A stretch of 64,000 bases of DNA from Venenivibrio stagnispumantis (GTDB lineage: Bacteria > Aquificota > Aquificia > Aquificales > Hydrogenothermaceae), in the NCBI RefSeq assembly GCF_900182795.1, contig NZ_FXTX01000001.1, positions 124,001 through 188,000 of the forward strand, given 5' to 3'. The notes beneath the pieces were generated by a model, which ran no database searches, was not told the origin of the DNA, and was given only the letters and a program-made list of their open reading frames with translations. Made by a program: the position numbers and the translations under genes. Positions 55,090 to 64,000 of this stretch are shown piece after piece; the stretch's first letter is position 1, and every line of letters starts with the position of its first letter.

Positions 55090-56610
55090 TTGATATCTGC
55101 AATTTTATCAGGTGCTTTTCTTTCAGTATCTTTGCCTAATTTTTTTATACCTTTTGCTTTTTTAATAGGTTTTTATTTATTTTTTGATAATTTGTATAAA
55201 TACTCTACAAAAAAAGCTTTAATTTATAGTTTTTTAACCGGTTTAATTTTTTCATTTTTATCTTTCTATTGGATCATTTATGCAATAAATTATTATGGAA
55301 AAATCAATATTTTAATATCCTCAATTTTATTTATTATTTTCAGTATTGCTTACTCATTATATAGCTTTGTTTTATTTGGCTTCATACAAAAAATTATATT
55401 TAATAGATACGGAATAATCGGAATTTTTTTATCGCCATTTATATGGGTTTTTATGGAGATATTCAGGGAGTTTTTCCCTTTTAATGGATTTCCATGGAAT
55501 TTATCAGGATATATGTTATCTTATATAAATCCTGTCGCACAGATTGCTTCAATAACATCTATTTATGGAGTTTCTTTCCTTGTATTATTTTTTTCTTCTT
55601 CATTTTTTTACTTTATTAAATGTAGAACAAAAAAATCATTATCAGTTATAGTTTTGAATATATTTATTTTTGTAATAATTTTTATTTATGGAGAGTTTAG
55701 AATAAATAACTATCAAGATAATGGAAAACCTTACAAAATAGCTATCTTACAAGGAAATATTTCTGAAGAACTGAAATTAAATCCAACAGTTGAAATAAAT
55801 AAAAGCATAATTGATAAATATATTAATCTTTTTAAACAGGCAGAAAGATTTAATCCTGATTTGGTTGTTATGCCTGAATCTGCTATCCCTATTTTTCCAT
55901 TTGTAGATACTCCTTTAAAAGAATATTTTTTTAAAAATATAGAAAATATAAAGATTCCTTTTATATCCGGCTTTGATAATCTTCTTTTAAATGAATATGG
56001 AGATATTGATAAAATTTATAACTCTTTAATTTTGTATTATGAAAATAAAAATATAAAAGGTATTTATAATAAGATTAAACTTGTGCCTTTTGGTGAATAT
56101 AATCCTTTTAATATAGGTTTTATAAAGGAATTATTTCCATATCTTCAAGGGTATGATTTTAGACAGGGGGATAAACAAAATATCATAACTTTCAAAGATT
56201 TAAAGATTGCTTCTTTAATATGTTTTGAAGCAATATTTCCGATTTATGTTTCCGATTTTGGAGATTTTAATCTGATTGTTAATATTACTAATGATGGTTG
56301 GTTTGGTAGAACATCTGCCCCATTTCAGCATTTTGAGATGAGTAGAATAAGAGCAATAGAAAATGGAACTTATCTTGTAAGGGCTGCAAATACAGGTATA
56401 TCTGCAATCATAAATCCGGTTGGGAAACCTGTTGCAATTTCAAAATTATATACAGATGAAATAATTGTAGGTAATATATACTCCAAGCCGGTTAAAACAA
56501 TTTTTAAATCTTATAAATATCAAATCTTTTTCGGTTTTATTATTATTTTTATTGGATTTTTAATATTTTTAGAAACTAAAAAGAGAAAATATTTTAATCT
56601 TCAAAGCTAA
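55090..56610 (+). CDS. lnt: Apolipoprotein N-acyltransferase
   Basis: 506 residues. Six or more membrane helices at the N-terminus and a periplasmic nitrilase domain from about 210 (YKIAILQGNISEELKLNP). The catalytic triad is visible: E in MPESAIPIF, K in NKIKLVPFGEYNPF and C in SLICFEAIFP. The C-terminal helix is near 485. N-acylation completes lipoprotein maturation in diderm bacteria, which agrees with the secretin gene above. Starts at TTG with AGGAG upstream. It overlaps the convergent phosphatase gene by 17 bases. Confidence 0.93.
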   Translation: MISAILSGAFLSVSLPNFFIPFAFLIGFYLFFDNLYKYSTKKALIYSFLTGLIFSFLSFYWIIYAINYYGKINILISSILFIIFSIAYSLYSFVLFGFIQKIIFNRYGIIGIFLSPFIWVFMEIFREFFPFNGFPWNLSGYMLSYINPVAQIASITSIYGVSFLVLFFSSSFFYFIKCRTKKSLSVIVLNIFIFVIIFIYGEFRINNYQDNGKPYKIAILQGNISEELKLNPTVEINKSIIDKYINLFKQAERFNPDLVVMPESAIPIFPFVDTPLKEYFFKNIENIKIPFISGFDNLLLNEYGDIDKIYNSLILYYENKNIKGIYNKIKLVPFGEYNPFNIGFIKELFPYLQGYDFRQGDKQNIITFKDLKIASLICFEAIFPIYVSDFGDFNLIVNITNDGWFGRTSAPFQHFEMSRIRAIENGTYLVRAANTGISAIINPVGKPVAISKLYTDEIIVGNIYSKPVKTIFKSYKYQIFFGFIIIFIGFLIFLETKKRKYFNLQS

Positions 56611-57328
56611 AATAAACTTTTTTAGATTTTACAAAAATAAATTCATCTAAATCTGGAATATAAGCGGTTAATTTATTGCCTAAAACTGCACCGGTATCTA
56701 TTCCATAACAAAGATTGTTAATATAAGGCTCATCAAAAACTACATGACCGTATATAATCTTAGGAGAGTTTTTATTTATTTCTCTATGTTTAGTCCAATC
56801 AACCCTTTCAGGAAAACCTTTTTCTGTATATCTACCGGTTGTTTCCCCATAAAGAACAAATGATTTAACCTGTTTATCTTCCCTACCTATCATCTCATCT
56901 TTTATTCCGGCATGGGCTACTACAATATTGTTATTTATTTTTAAATATAATGGCAAATTTTCATAATACGAAATAACTTCTTCTTTTATTTTTTCTCTTT
57001 TTTCTTTATTTAAAGCCAAAAACTCAGATACGGTTTTTTGCATTCCGTGAGATATATTTACATTATTGCCTTTTAAATATCTTACGAATTTATCAAGATG
57101 ATTACTTTTTACTTCTAAAAATCTACCTTTTTTATATAAATCTATACAGTAAAGTAAAGTTTCTATATTATAATCACCCCTATCTATTGTATCTCCTACA
57201 CTGATTATAACTATATCTTTTGAGTATTCTTCAAGCAGTTTTATAATTTCTTTAAACTCAGTTAAACAACCATGAATATCTCCAACAACTGCATATATCT
57301 TATCTATATTTAATTCAAATGATGCCAT
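56594..57328 (-). CDS. Metallophosphatase of the PPP / ApaH-like family
   Basis: 244 residues. Metal-site motifs GDIHGCLTEF, GDTIDRGDYN, a KSNHLDKF segment in place of the GNHD/E motif, VVAHAG and YGHVVFDEP. Members hydrolyse diadenosine tetraphosphate or act as serine/threonine protein phosphatases; the substrate cannot be told. The KSNHLDKF variant of the GNHD motif keeps the histidine. I prefer ATG 57328 over TTG 57331, since GGAG then lies at a better distance. Confidence 0.85.
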   Translation of the reverse strand: MASFELNIDKIYAVVGDIHGCLTEFKEIIKLLEEYSKDIVIISVGDTIDRGDYNIETLLYCIDLYKKGRFLEVKSNHLDKFVRYLKGNNVNISHGMQKTVSEFLALNKEKREKIKEEVISYYENLPLYLKINNNIVVAHAGIKDEMIGREDKQVKSFVLYGETTGRYTEKGFPERVDWTKHREINKNSPKIIYGHVVFDEPYINNLCYGIDTGAVLGNKLTAYIPDLDEFIFVKSKKVYFSFED

Positions 57329-57410
57329 CAATCTTCTCCAATTAAAAATTTTTTACAATTTAAGGTTTGCTTGTTTTATTTGCAATAAACAGATTTATTT
57401 CAGATTTCGT

Positions 57411-58097
57411 TTATTCACAGATTTTTATATTTTCTTTTAGTATTACATTAAAATTTTTATCAATTTCTATTTTAAAACCTTTAAATTCAACTCCATTTTG
57501 TAGGGCTTTGAAAAATGTATTAAAAAATTTTTCATCAACCTGCTTATAAGGATAAAAACAATTACATTTTCTAACAGCCATAAATAATATTATTGCCTTA
57601 TATCCTTGCTTTTTTGCTTCTATTAATTCTTCCAGATGTCTTGCTCCTCTTTCTGTTGGTGCATCGGGGAATAAACATTTATTTTCAATTAAAAGATTAC
57701 TTCCTTTTAACTCAACTAATATATTTTCATTAATAAGATAATCAATTCTGCTATTTCCAAATTGAACTTCTTTTTTTATTTTATCCGGAATAAAACCAAG
57801 AACTCCTTTTTTTATAGCTTCTTCTCCGATTTTAGAATATAAGGAAGTATTTAATAGAACTATTTCTCCATCTACATTTATTGCAATTATTTTATAATCT
57901 GTTTTCATATCCGGATTATTTTTTATCACAAAAACCTGTCTTCCTTTGATAAATATCTCTTTTAATCTTCCCGAGTCTGCTACATGGCAAGTAATAATCT
58001 CATTGCCTTTCTTACAGATGGCTTTAAAGCGGTTTGGCCTTTCTAAAAAAACCGCTTCTTCAATCTTTCCTAAGCTTTTTAAATCAAATAAAATCAT
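57411..58097 (-). CDS. sfsA: SfsA family nuclease (sugar fermentation stimulation protein homologue)
   Basis: 228 residues. Seen: the N-terminal OB-like domain (AVFLERPNRFKAICKKGNEI, CHVADSGRLKEIF), and a C-terminal PD-(D/E)xK-type nuclease core with IDYLINENILVELKGSNLLI, FPDAPTERGARHLEELIEAK and ILFMAVRKCNCFYPYKQVD. SfsA binds and may cleave DNA; its cellular task is not well known. Its promoter seems to give a leaderless mRNA. Confidence 0.93.
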   Translation of the reverse strand: MILFDLKSLGKIEEAVFLERPNRFKAICKKGNEIITCHVADSGRLKEIFIKGRQVFVIKNNPDMKTDYKIIAINVDGEIVLLNTSLYSKIGEEAIKKGVLGFIPDKIKKEVQFGNSRIDYLINENILVELKGSNLLIENKCLFPDAPTERGARHLEELIEAKKQGYKAIILFMAVRKCNCFYPYKQVDEKFFNTFFKALQNGVEFKGFKIEIDKNFNVILKENIKICE

Positions 58098-58103
58098 AAA
58101 AAA

Positions 58104-58109
58104 ATTATA
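58104..58109 (-). promoter_or_regulatory. -10 element of sfsA, leaderless arrangement
   Basis: A perfect TATAAT on the minus strand (58109-58104) is followed by six T and then the sfsA ATG (58097). Transcription would begin at or next to the ATG. No Shine-Dalgarno or clear -35 is seen. Confidence 0.5.
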
Positions 58110-58116
58110 CTATAAA

Positions 58117-58150
58117 TTAAAAACAAGAAAGGTGACTATAAAACCACCTT
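58117..58150 (-). terminator. Terminator of the hsd operon
   Basis: A 6-bp stem, AAGGTG (58129-58134) and CACCTT (58145-58150), followed on the minus strand by TCTTGTTTTTAATTT. It lies between hsdR and sfsA, both on the minus strand. The stretch 58151-58217 shows nothing else. Confidence 0.55.
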
Positions 58151-58217
58151 GCAAGAGTTGTTAATAGTTGTTATTAAAATATTTGATTATTTTATTTTGA
58201 GCTTCTTTTGCTCCATT

Positions 58218-61200
58218 TTAATTTTTATTTAAATCTACCAATTCATTTGCTATGGCTTCGGCTTGTTTTAAAACTGTTTCTGTTGCGAGTTGCTCCATAT
58301 CCGGTGGATATCCAAATCTCCTTAATATTCTTTTAACTATTCTTCTTAAATTTGCCCTTGCACTTTCTCTTATCGTCCAATCAATAGTTGTATTTTTTCT
58401 AACTTCATTAAATAATACCACTGCTAACTCTTTGAGTTTTTCTTTTCCCATAAGCTCTCTTGCACTTTTATTATCTGCAACGGCACAATAAAAAGCATAT
58501 TCATAATCTGTTAAGCCCATTTCTTTTGGTTCTTTTTCACTTTCTCTAATCTCTTTTGCAAGTTTTATAAGTTCTTCTATTACTTCTGCGGCTGTTAATA
58601 ATCTATTATTGTATTTTTTTATTAATTGCTCAATAGATTCTTTAAGGGATTTACTTTTTACAATATTTATCCTCATTTTTCCTTTTATTTGGTCATTTAA
58701 GATTTTCTTTAAGGTTTCTATTGCTAAATTTTTATGTTTCATTGATTTTATTTCTTCTAAGAATTCGTCTGATAAGATAGATATATCCGGTTTTTTTAAT
58801 CCGGCTGCGTCAAATATATGAACAACACCGTTTGAAGCAATAGCTTTGTCTATTATTTGTTTTATTGCTGTTTCATAATTTTCTATTTTATCTTCTTCAT
58901 TTGTGCTAAATTTTAAAAGTCTTGATTTTATATTTTGGAAAAAGGCTACTTCTTCTTTTATTTTCATAGCCTCAGGATGGGGAATAGCTATTGCAAATGC
59001 TTTTGATAATGCAGTTACATTATCAATATATCTTTTTCTGCCATTTTCAAGGCTGAGTATAAATTCCTGTGCTTCAAGGATAATATTTAGTTTTTCTTGG
59101 GTAGTGCTAATAAAATATCTTTTATAATCAAAATCATAAAACATATCTTTTACAACTTCATATTTTTCAAGCATAATTTTTACTGCTTCTTCTTGGAGTT
59201 TTGCCGGTTCTCCTTTTCCTCCGCTTTCTGCATAAAAAGATAGAGCTTCTTTTAAATCTGATGCTATTCCTATATAATCAACTATTAATCCTCCGGTTTT
59301 GTCTTTATAAACTCTATTCACTCTTGCTATTGCTTGCATTAATGTGTGTCCTTTCATAGGTTTGTCTATATACATAGTGTGAAGACAAGGCACATCAAAA
59401 CCGGTTAGCCACATATCAACAACAATCACAAGTTTTAGCTCATCTTCCGGGTCTTTAAATCTATCTGCAAGTATTCTTCTATCTTCTTTTGTAAGATAAA
59501 ATTTTGCAATTTCCGGTTCATCGGAAGATGAAGTTGTCATAACAACTTTTATTTTTCCTTTTTTAAGCTCATCACTATGCCAATCTGGGCGAAGTTTTAT
59601 AATTTCATTATATAAAGAAACTGCAATTTTTCTTGTCATGGCAACAATCATACCTTTTCCATCTATAGCTTCAAGCCTGCTTTCAAAATGCTCTACTATA
59701 TCTTTTGCTATTTGTTTAACTCTTTCTTTTGCTCCGATAACTGCTTCAAGTTTAGCCCATTTTAACTTTGATTTTTCTACTTCTGATAGCCCTTCTTCTT
59801 CTATTTGGTTTTCATACTCTTCAAGTAATTTTTTTCCTTCATCTGTTAAATCTATTTTTACAAGTCTACTTTCATAATAAATTGGGACGGTTGCTCCATC
59901 TTCTACTGCATTTGCTATATCATAAATATCAATATAATTTCCGAAAACTGCCGGTGTGTTTCTATCTGTTTTTTCAATTGGTGTTCCTGTAAAAGCTATA
60001 AAAGTAGCATTTGGAAGTGCATCTCTTAGATACTTAGCAAAACCATAGCTTATTTTACCGGTTTTTTCATCTATTTTTGCTCTAAATCCGTATTGTGTCC
60101 TGTGTGCTTCATCTACTATAACTATTATATTATCTCTATCTGATAATTCTTCATACTTTTCTCCATCTGTCCAAAATTTATGGATGGTTGTAAATATTAC
60201 TCCTCCTGCTTTTCTTTTTAATAACTCTTTTAAATCTTCTCTGCTTTTTGCTTGAATTGGTTCTTGTCTTAAAATTTCTTTTGCAGATGAAAATGTATCA
60301 AAAAGCTGGTTGTCAAGGTCATTTCTATCTGTGATAACTACAATTGTTGGATTATCTATTGTTTGGATTATTTTTCCGGTATAAAAAAGCATAGTTAAAG
60401 ATTTACCGGAGCCTTGGGTGTGCCATACTACACCGGCTCTTTTATCTCCTTCCGTCTGATTTTTTACATCCGGTAATCCATAACTTGAAGGAGATTGCCT
60501 TAAAGTTGTAATAGATTTATTTCTACCAATTGCTCTTATTGTTGATTTAATGGCTTTATTTACTGCGTAATATTGATGATATGCGGCAATTTTTTTTGTG
60601 GTTTGTATTATAGTTTGCCCGGTTGTGTCTTCTTTTTTCTCTTTTTGAAAAACTATAAAATATTTAATATAATCAATAAGTGTTTCTTTATTTAACAATC
60701 CTTTTATTAAAACTTCAAGCTGATTTATAAGATGTGATGCTTCTTTTTTACCATCTGATGATTTCCAAGCTGAAAATCTATCATAACCGGCTGATAAACT
60801 GCCTATTTTTGCTTCAATTCCATCGGATATTATTAATATTTCATTATATTTAAAAAGTGATGGGATTGTTTGTTTATATGTTTGGAGCTGGTTATATGCT
60901 GATTTTATTGTTGCGTTTTCATCTGTTGGGTTTTTTAGTTCCATTACTACAAGGGGTAATCCATTTATGAAAATTACTATATCCGGTCTTTTGTTTTTAT
61001 GATTTTCAATCACAGTAAATTGATTTACTACTAAAAAATCATTGTTTTGTGGATTTTTAAAATCAATAAGCCAAACTATATCTCCTCTTTCTTCTCCATT
61101 TTTTCTGTGTGTTATTTTTACTCCTTCTATAAGCATTTTATGGAACATTTCATTGGTTGCTATAAGGTCTGATGTATGGATTTGGTTTATCTGTTTTATA

Positions 61201-61400
61201 ACATCTTCTATTTGTTCTTCTATTAGATGTGGATTTATATTTTTTATGGCTGTTTTTAATCTGTCTGTTAAGATTAGTTCTTCAAAAGATTTTCTAAGTG
61301 GTTTTCTGCCATCCGGTGCAATATCTCCACCAAATAGATAATCATATCCCTGTGCCTGTAATAGCTCTATTGCAAGTTTTTCAATTGCTGATTCGTTCAT
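58218..61400 (-). CDS. hsdR: Type I restriction enzyme, R (translocase/endonuclease) subunit
   Basis: 1060 residues, full length. Seen: N-terminal PD-(D/E)xK nuclease (RPDIVIFINGLPLVVMELKN), Walker A GVVWHTQGSGKSLTMLF, DEAH-box motif IVDEAHRTQYGFRAK, FIAFTGTPIEKTDRN, and the second RecA lobe with IVVDMWLTGFDVPCLHTMYI and QAIARVNRVYKDKTGG. The C-terminal helical domain links to the methylase. HsdR translocates and cuts unmodified DNA. It overlaps hsdS by 4 bases. Confidence 0.96.
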   Translation of the reverse strand: MNESAIEKLAIELLQAQGYDYLFGGDIAPDGRKPLRKSFEELILTDRLKTAIKNINPHLIEEQIEDVIKQINQIHTSDLIATNEMFHKMLIEGVKITHRKNGEERGDIVWLIDFKNPQNNDFLVVNQFTVIENHKNKRPDIVIFINGLPLVVMELKNPTDENATIKSAYNQLQTYKQTIPSLFKYNEILIISDGIEAKIGSLSAGYDRFSAWKSSDGKKEASHLINQLEVLIKGLLNKETLIDYIKYFIVFQKEKKEDTTGQTIIQTTKKIAAYHQYYAVNKAIKSTIRAIGRNKSITTLRQSPSSYGLPDVKNQTEGDKRAGVVWHTQGSGKSLTMLFYTGKIIQTIDNPTIVVITDRNDLDNQLFDTFSSAKEILRQEPIQAKSREDLKELLKRKAGGVIFTTIHKFWTDGEKYEELSDRDNIIVIVDEAHRTQYGFRAKIDEKTGKISYGFAKYLRDALPNATFIAFTGTPIEKTDRNTPAVFGNYIDIYDIANAVEDGATVPIYYESRLVKIDLTDEGKKLLEEYENQIEEEGLSEVEKSKLKWAKLEAVIGAKERVKQIAKDIVEHFESRLEAIDGKGMIVAMTRKIAVSLYNEIIKLRPDWHSDELKKGKIKVVMTTSSSDEPEIAKFYLTKEDRRILADRFKDPEDELKLVIVVDMWLTGFDVPCLHTMYIDKPMKGHTLMQAIARVNRVYKDKTGGLIVDYIGIASDLKEALSFYAESGGKGEPAKLQEEAVKIMLEKYEVVKDMFYDFDYKRYFISTTQEKLNIILEAQEFILSLENGRKRYIDNVTALSKAFAIAIPHPEAMKIKEEVAFFQNIKSRLLKFSTNEEDKIENYETAIKQIIDKAIASNGVVHIFDAAGLKKPDISILSDEFLEEIKSMKHKNLAIETLKKILNDQIKGKMRINIVKSKSLKESIEQLIKKYNNRLLTAAEVIEELIKLAKEIRESEKEPKEMGLTDYEYAFYCAVADNKSARELMGKEKLKELAVVLFNEVRKNTTIDWTIRESARANLRRIVKRILRRFGYPPDMEQLATETVLKQAEAIANELVDLNKN

Positions 61401-62533
61401 AACTTAACCCTCACTTCTCCGCTCATTAACTTAGGGAGTAGTGTATCTCTTAACTGCTCTAAGGTGCGGATTTGTAATAAATTATAATCAATTTTCTCAT
61501 AAAGTTCGTTTATATATTGCAATTTTTTATTGAACATATAATTATTTCTATCAGCTGGAAGTTTAAATTTAAAATCCTCAATCATTTCTTTTGTTATAAA
61601 TTTAACGACACTGCCTCTATAAGCTCCTGTTATTTCCGAAAGAAAAAATTTTATCAATGTATATAAAAGCCCAACATATTTCTCTTCATTAGGTATTAAA
61701 ACATAAGTTCTTTGATATGCTTCAAATTTTCCCTTATATCTTTTTACATTAAAATCGCCATTACCAGCAAGTAATATTGCATGACCTTCAAAACTATAAG
61801 ATGGAGCTTTTAAAATTTCTTGTGAACAAGTAAAGAAAGGATATTGACCATCTTCAGTAGCATAATTTGCATTTTTTTTGCCTGTTATTACTGGGAAAAA
61901 ATCTCCCAATGATACCTCTTCCCAATCTTCTTTAGCGTCTTCAATAAACCATTTTCTAAAAAGGGTTTGTGCCATTTCTTCAAGGGTTTTGTTTTGTCTA
62001 TGGAGTAGGTCTATTTTATCATCAAGGCTGGATAATATACCGGATATGGCTTTTTGCTCGTGAAGTGGTGGAAGATAAAATTCAAAATCTGCAAATTGTT
62101 TAGCGTTTGCTCCTGGTTGAGCTGAACCACCAACAATATTATCAACAAAACCTTTCCATTTATCTGATTGTAAGTTATACCAAACATAAAAAGGGTCAGC
62201 AATTTCTTTATTAACCCTATATCTTATTAAATAAGAAGCAAATACGCATTCTATATTATTTTTTTTTATAATTTTATTATAGCCAGTTGTTGCTCCAGTT
62301 CTTGCTATAACAATATCTCCTATTTCAAGCTTATATTTTTCTATTTCTGTTTTGGGAATTTCACAATATGGAACATTTTCCCAGTCTATTCTGTCAGATA
62401 CAATATCTGTAATTCTTAAAAATTTTACTCCCTTTGGATTTAATTTAGCACTTGCAGTATATCCATAAGAAATATCTATACATACTTCCCCCAATTTAAC
62501 TCTTTTCCAGCCATTAGGTAAATTTTCGCTCAT
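61397..62533 (-). CDS. hsdS: Type I restriction enzyme, S (specificity) subunit
   Basis: 378 residues with two target-recognition domains, each followed by a conserved helix. TRD1 starts MSENLPNGWKRVKLGEVCID and ends with LPPLHEQKAISGILSSLDDK, then the central helix LEEMAQTLFRKWFIEDA. TRD2 begins WEEVSLGDFFPVITGKK and the final helix is LRDTLLPKLMSGEVRV. HsdS sets the bipartite target sequence, which cannot be read from the protein. Apparently intact. Confidence 0.95.
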   Translation of the reverse strand: MSENLPNGWKRVKLGEVCIDISYGYTASAKLNPKGVKFLRITDIVSDRIDWENVPYCEIPKTEIEKYKLEIGDIVIARTGATTGYNKIIKKNNIECVFASYLIRYRVNKEIADPFYVWYNLQSDKWKGFVDNIVGGSAQPGANAKQFADFEFYLPPLHEQKAISGILSSLDDKIDLLHRQNKTLEEMAQTLFRKWFIEDAKEDWEEVSLGDFFPVITGKKNANYATEDGQYPFFTCSQEILKAPSYSFEGHAILLAGNGDFNVKRYKGKFEAYQRTYVLIPNEEKYVGLLYTLIKFFLSEITGAYRGSVVKFITKEMIEDFKFKLPADRNNYMFNKKLQYINELYEKIDYNLLQIRTLEQLRDTLLPKLMSGEVRVKL

Positions 62534-62571
62534 AAAAGCTCCTCCAAAATCTATGTCTTTGCCAGAAAACC

Positions 62572-63999
62572 TTAATTATCAGCTTTAATTTCTATCTTCT
62601 CCAAATTTTCAATTATCAATTTATTTAATCTTTCCTCTTCTTTTAACTGCTCCAAAAATTCAGCTTTCAGTTTTGAAAATCTTTCCTCAAAATCAAAATC
62701 ATCATCTTCATCCGGAAGTCCCACATATCTACCCGGAGTTAATACATAATCAAGAGCCCTAACTTCCTCTATGGTTGCAGATTTACAAAAACCTTTTATA
62801 TCCTGATAACTTCCATCTTCTTTTTGCCATTTATGATAAGTATCTGCAATTTTTCTAATATCTTCCTCTGTCAAAATCCTTTGTCTTCTATTTATAAGCT
62901 GTCCCATATCCCTTGCATCAATAAAAAGAATTTGCCCTTTTCTTGTCTTTTTATTTTTTCTCAAAAACCACAAAGAAGCCGGAATTTGAGTATTTAAAAA
63001 AAGCTTAGATGGTAAATTCACAATACAATCAACAATATCATCTTCAATCATATTTTTTCTAATCTCATACTCATCTTTTTGTTTTGTAGTTAAAGCACCC
63101 TTTGCTAAAACAAAACCAGCTTTGCCATTTGGTGCAAGGTGAAATATAAAATGCTGTATCCATGCATAATTTGCATTATTAACCGGTGGGACGCCATACT
63201 TCCATCTAACATCATTTCTTAAAAGCTCACCGCCCCAATCACTATCATTAAAAGGTGGATTTGCAAGTATAAAATCAGCTTTTAAATCTTTATGAGCATC
63301 ATTTAAAAATGAGCCTTCCGGATTCCATTTTACCTGCGAAGAATCAATCCCTCTAATTGCAAGGTTCATTTTGCACAATCGCCAAGTAGTTTGATTACTT
63401 TCTTGTCCGTATATAGAAATATCATTAATTTTCCCTTGATGTTCCAAAACAAATTTTTCAGATTGGACAAACATTCCACCACTTCCACAGCAAGGGTCAT
63501 AAACTCTTCCATTAAAAGGCTCTATCATCTCAACCAATAGCTCTACTACACTTCTTGGAGTGTAAAACTGCCCTCCCTTTTTTCCTTCTGCAAGGGCAAA
63601 CTGCCCGAGAAAATACTCAAAAACATGTCCTAATATATCAGAGCTTTTTTCTTTTACATCATTAAAATTTATATTACTAAAAAGGTCAATTAATCCTCCA
63701 AGACTTACAGGGTCAATATTTCCCCTTGCATATACTTTTGGTAAAACTCCTTTTAAAGAAGGGTTTTCCTTTTCTATCATCTCCATTGCTTCATCTATAA
63801 TTTTTCCAATTTCCGGATTTTTTGCATTTGCTTTTAGATATTCCCATCTTGCTTTTTCCGGCACATAAAACACATTTTCTGCTAAATATTCATCTCTATC
63901 TTCCGGGTCTGCGTATTCTTCATTTTTTAATCTATTATATAAATCTTCAAAAGCTTCTGATATATACCTCAAAAATATCAATCCAAGGACTACATGCTT
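62572..63999 (-). CDS. hsdM: Type I restriction enzyme, M (methyltransferase) subunit, 5' end outside the window
   Basis: The frame is open to the right edge: [20 protein letters not shown] precedes the first possible internal start, and is a conserved HsdM N-terminal helix, so the true start lies beyond 64000. Visible domains: helical N-terminal part, then N6-adenine methyltransferase with [18 protein letters not shown], the SAM site [13 protein letters not shown] and catalytic [14 protein letters not shown]. The C-terminus has coiled-coil sequence near [20 protein letters not shown]. 38 bases separate it from hsdS. Confidence 0.95.
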   Translation of the reverse strand, partial: KHVVLGLIFLRYISEAFEDLYNRLKNEEYADPEDRDEYLAENVFYVPEKARWEYLKANAKNPEIGKIIDEAMEMIEKENPSLKGVLPKVYARGNIDPVSLGGLIDLFSNINFNDVKEKSSDILGHVFEYFLGQFALAEGKKGGQFYTPRSVVELLVEMIEPFNGRVYDPCCGSGGMFVQSEKFVLEHQGKINDISIYGQESNQTTWRLCKMNLAIRGIDSSQVKWNPEGSFLNDAHKDLKADFILANPPFNDSDWGGELLRNDVRWKYGVPPVNNANYAWIQHFIFHLAPNGKAGFVLAKGALTTKQKDEYEIRKNMIEDDIVDCIVNLPSKLFLNTQIPASLWFLRKNKKTRKGQILFIDARDMGQLINRRQRILTEEDIRKIADTYHKWQKEDGSYQDIKGFCKSATIEEVRALDYVLTPGRYVGLPDEDDDFDFEERFSKLKAEFLEQLKEEERLNKLIIENLEKIEIKADN

Positions 64000-64000
64000 A

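Noticed and set aside
57367-57549. Plus-strand frame of 60 codons partly in the gap before sfsA's end
   Set aside because: Most of it lies antisense to sfsA, and it has no ribosome binding site or recognisable features.
59768-59992. Hydrophobic plus-strand frame opposite hsdR
   Set aside because: It is antisense to hsdR and has no ribosome site. Such Leu-rich shadows arise from Glu/Lys-rich coding on the other strand.

Overview
This is an AT-rich, tightly packed bacterial chromosome segment. The best guess for its source is a thermophilic chemolithoautotroph of the Aquificales (Hydrogenothermaceae, Sulfurihydrogenibium-like). This rests on gene content rather than on any search: a four-subunit pyruvate:ferredoxin oxidoreductase (porGDAB), a stand-alone citryl-CoA lyase of the citrate synthase family, a biotin carboxylase subunit that would fit a 2-oxoacid carboxylase, genes overlapping by a few bases, and very low GC. 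Together these point to carbon fixation by the reductive TCA cycle.

Layout. (1) 1-4553, plus strand: end of pyrK, queD, a gamma-carbonic anhydrase homologue, two small membrane-protein genes, an HU/IHF gene, a radical SAM gene of the AmmeMemoRadiSam family, and coaBC. (2) 4528-11252, minus strand: a six-gene type IV pilus / type II secretion core (L-like, O/M-like, P/C-like, secretin, assembly ATPase, platform protein). It is divergent from a major pilin-like gene and a very large pilin-like putative adhesin (11327-13836, plus), which are separated by a strong terminator. (3) 13837-33365, minus strand: one long co-oriented run. It starts with fliA (sigma-28), then holds two exported TPR proteins, three unrecognised envelope proteins, a fliK candidate, flgB-flgC-fliE-fliF-fliH-fliI-flgD-flgE-fliL-fliN-fliO-fliP-fliQ, and finally the cell-wall elongation genes mreD-mrdA-rodA. 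fliG and fliJ are missing from their usual places. (4) 33454-39079, minus: porGDAB, then recR, ybaB and dnaX. (5) 39207-56610, plus: a hypothetical gene, pgk, an inositol-phosphatase family gene, a decayed IS200/IS605-type tnpB with a well-preserved structured 3' region, purF, lysC, a biotin carboxylase, eno, ftsB, a phosphoglycolate-phosphatase-like gene, citryl-CoA lyase, ilvB-ilvN-ilvC, a CDP-alcohol phosphatidyltransferase, a RibD-C reductase, moaD, thiD and lnt. (6) 56594-64000, minus: a metallophosphatase, sfsA, and a type I restriction-modification locus (hsdM-hsdS-hsdR) whose hsdM runs off the right edge.

How it fits together. The por operon, citryl-CoA lyase and biotin carboxylase would supply and rearrange C2-C6 carbon units. 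Enolase and phosphoglycerate kinase lead these into gluconeogenesis, and ilvBNC and lysC draw amino acids from pyruvate and oxaloacetate. The central third of the window builds surface machines. The least explained part is the set of exported proteins inserted between fliA and flgB (26484-32702).

Promoters where seen are mostly sigma-70-like with an extended -10 (TGnTATAAT). Two (fliA, sfsA) place the -10 so close to the start codon that a leaderless mRNA is likely. No tRNA, rRNA or CRISPR array was seen.
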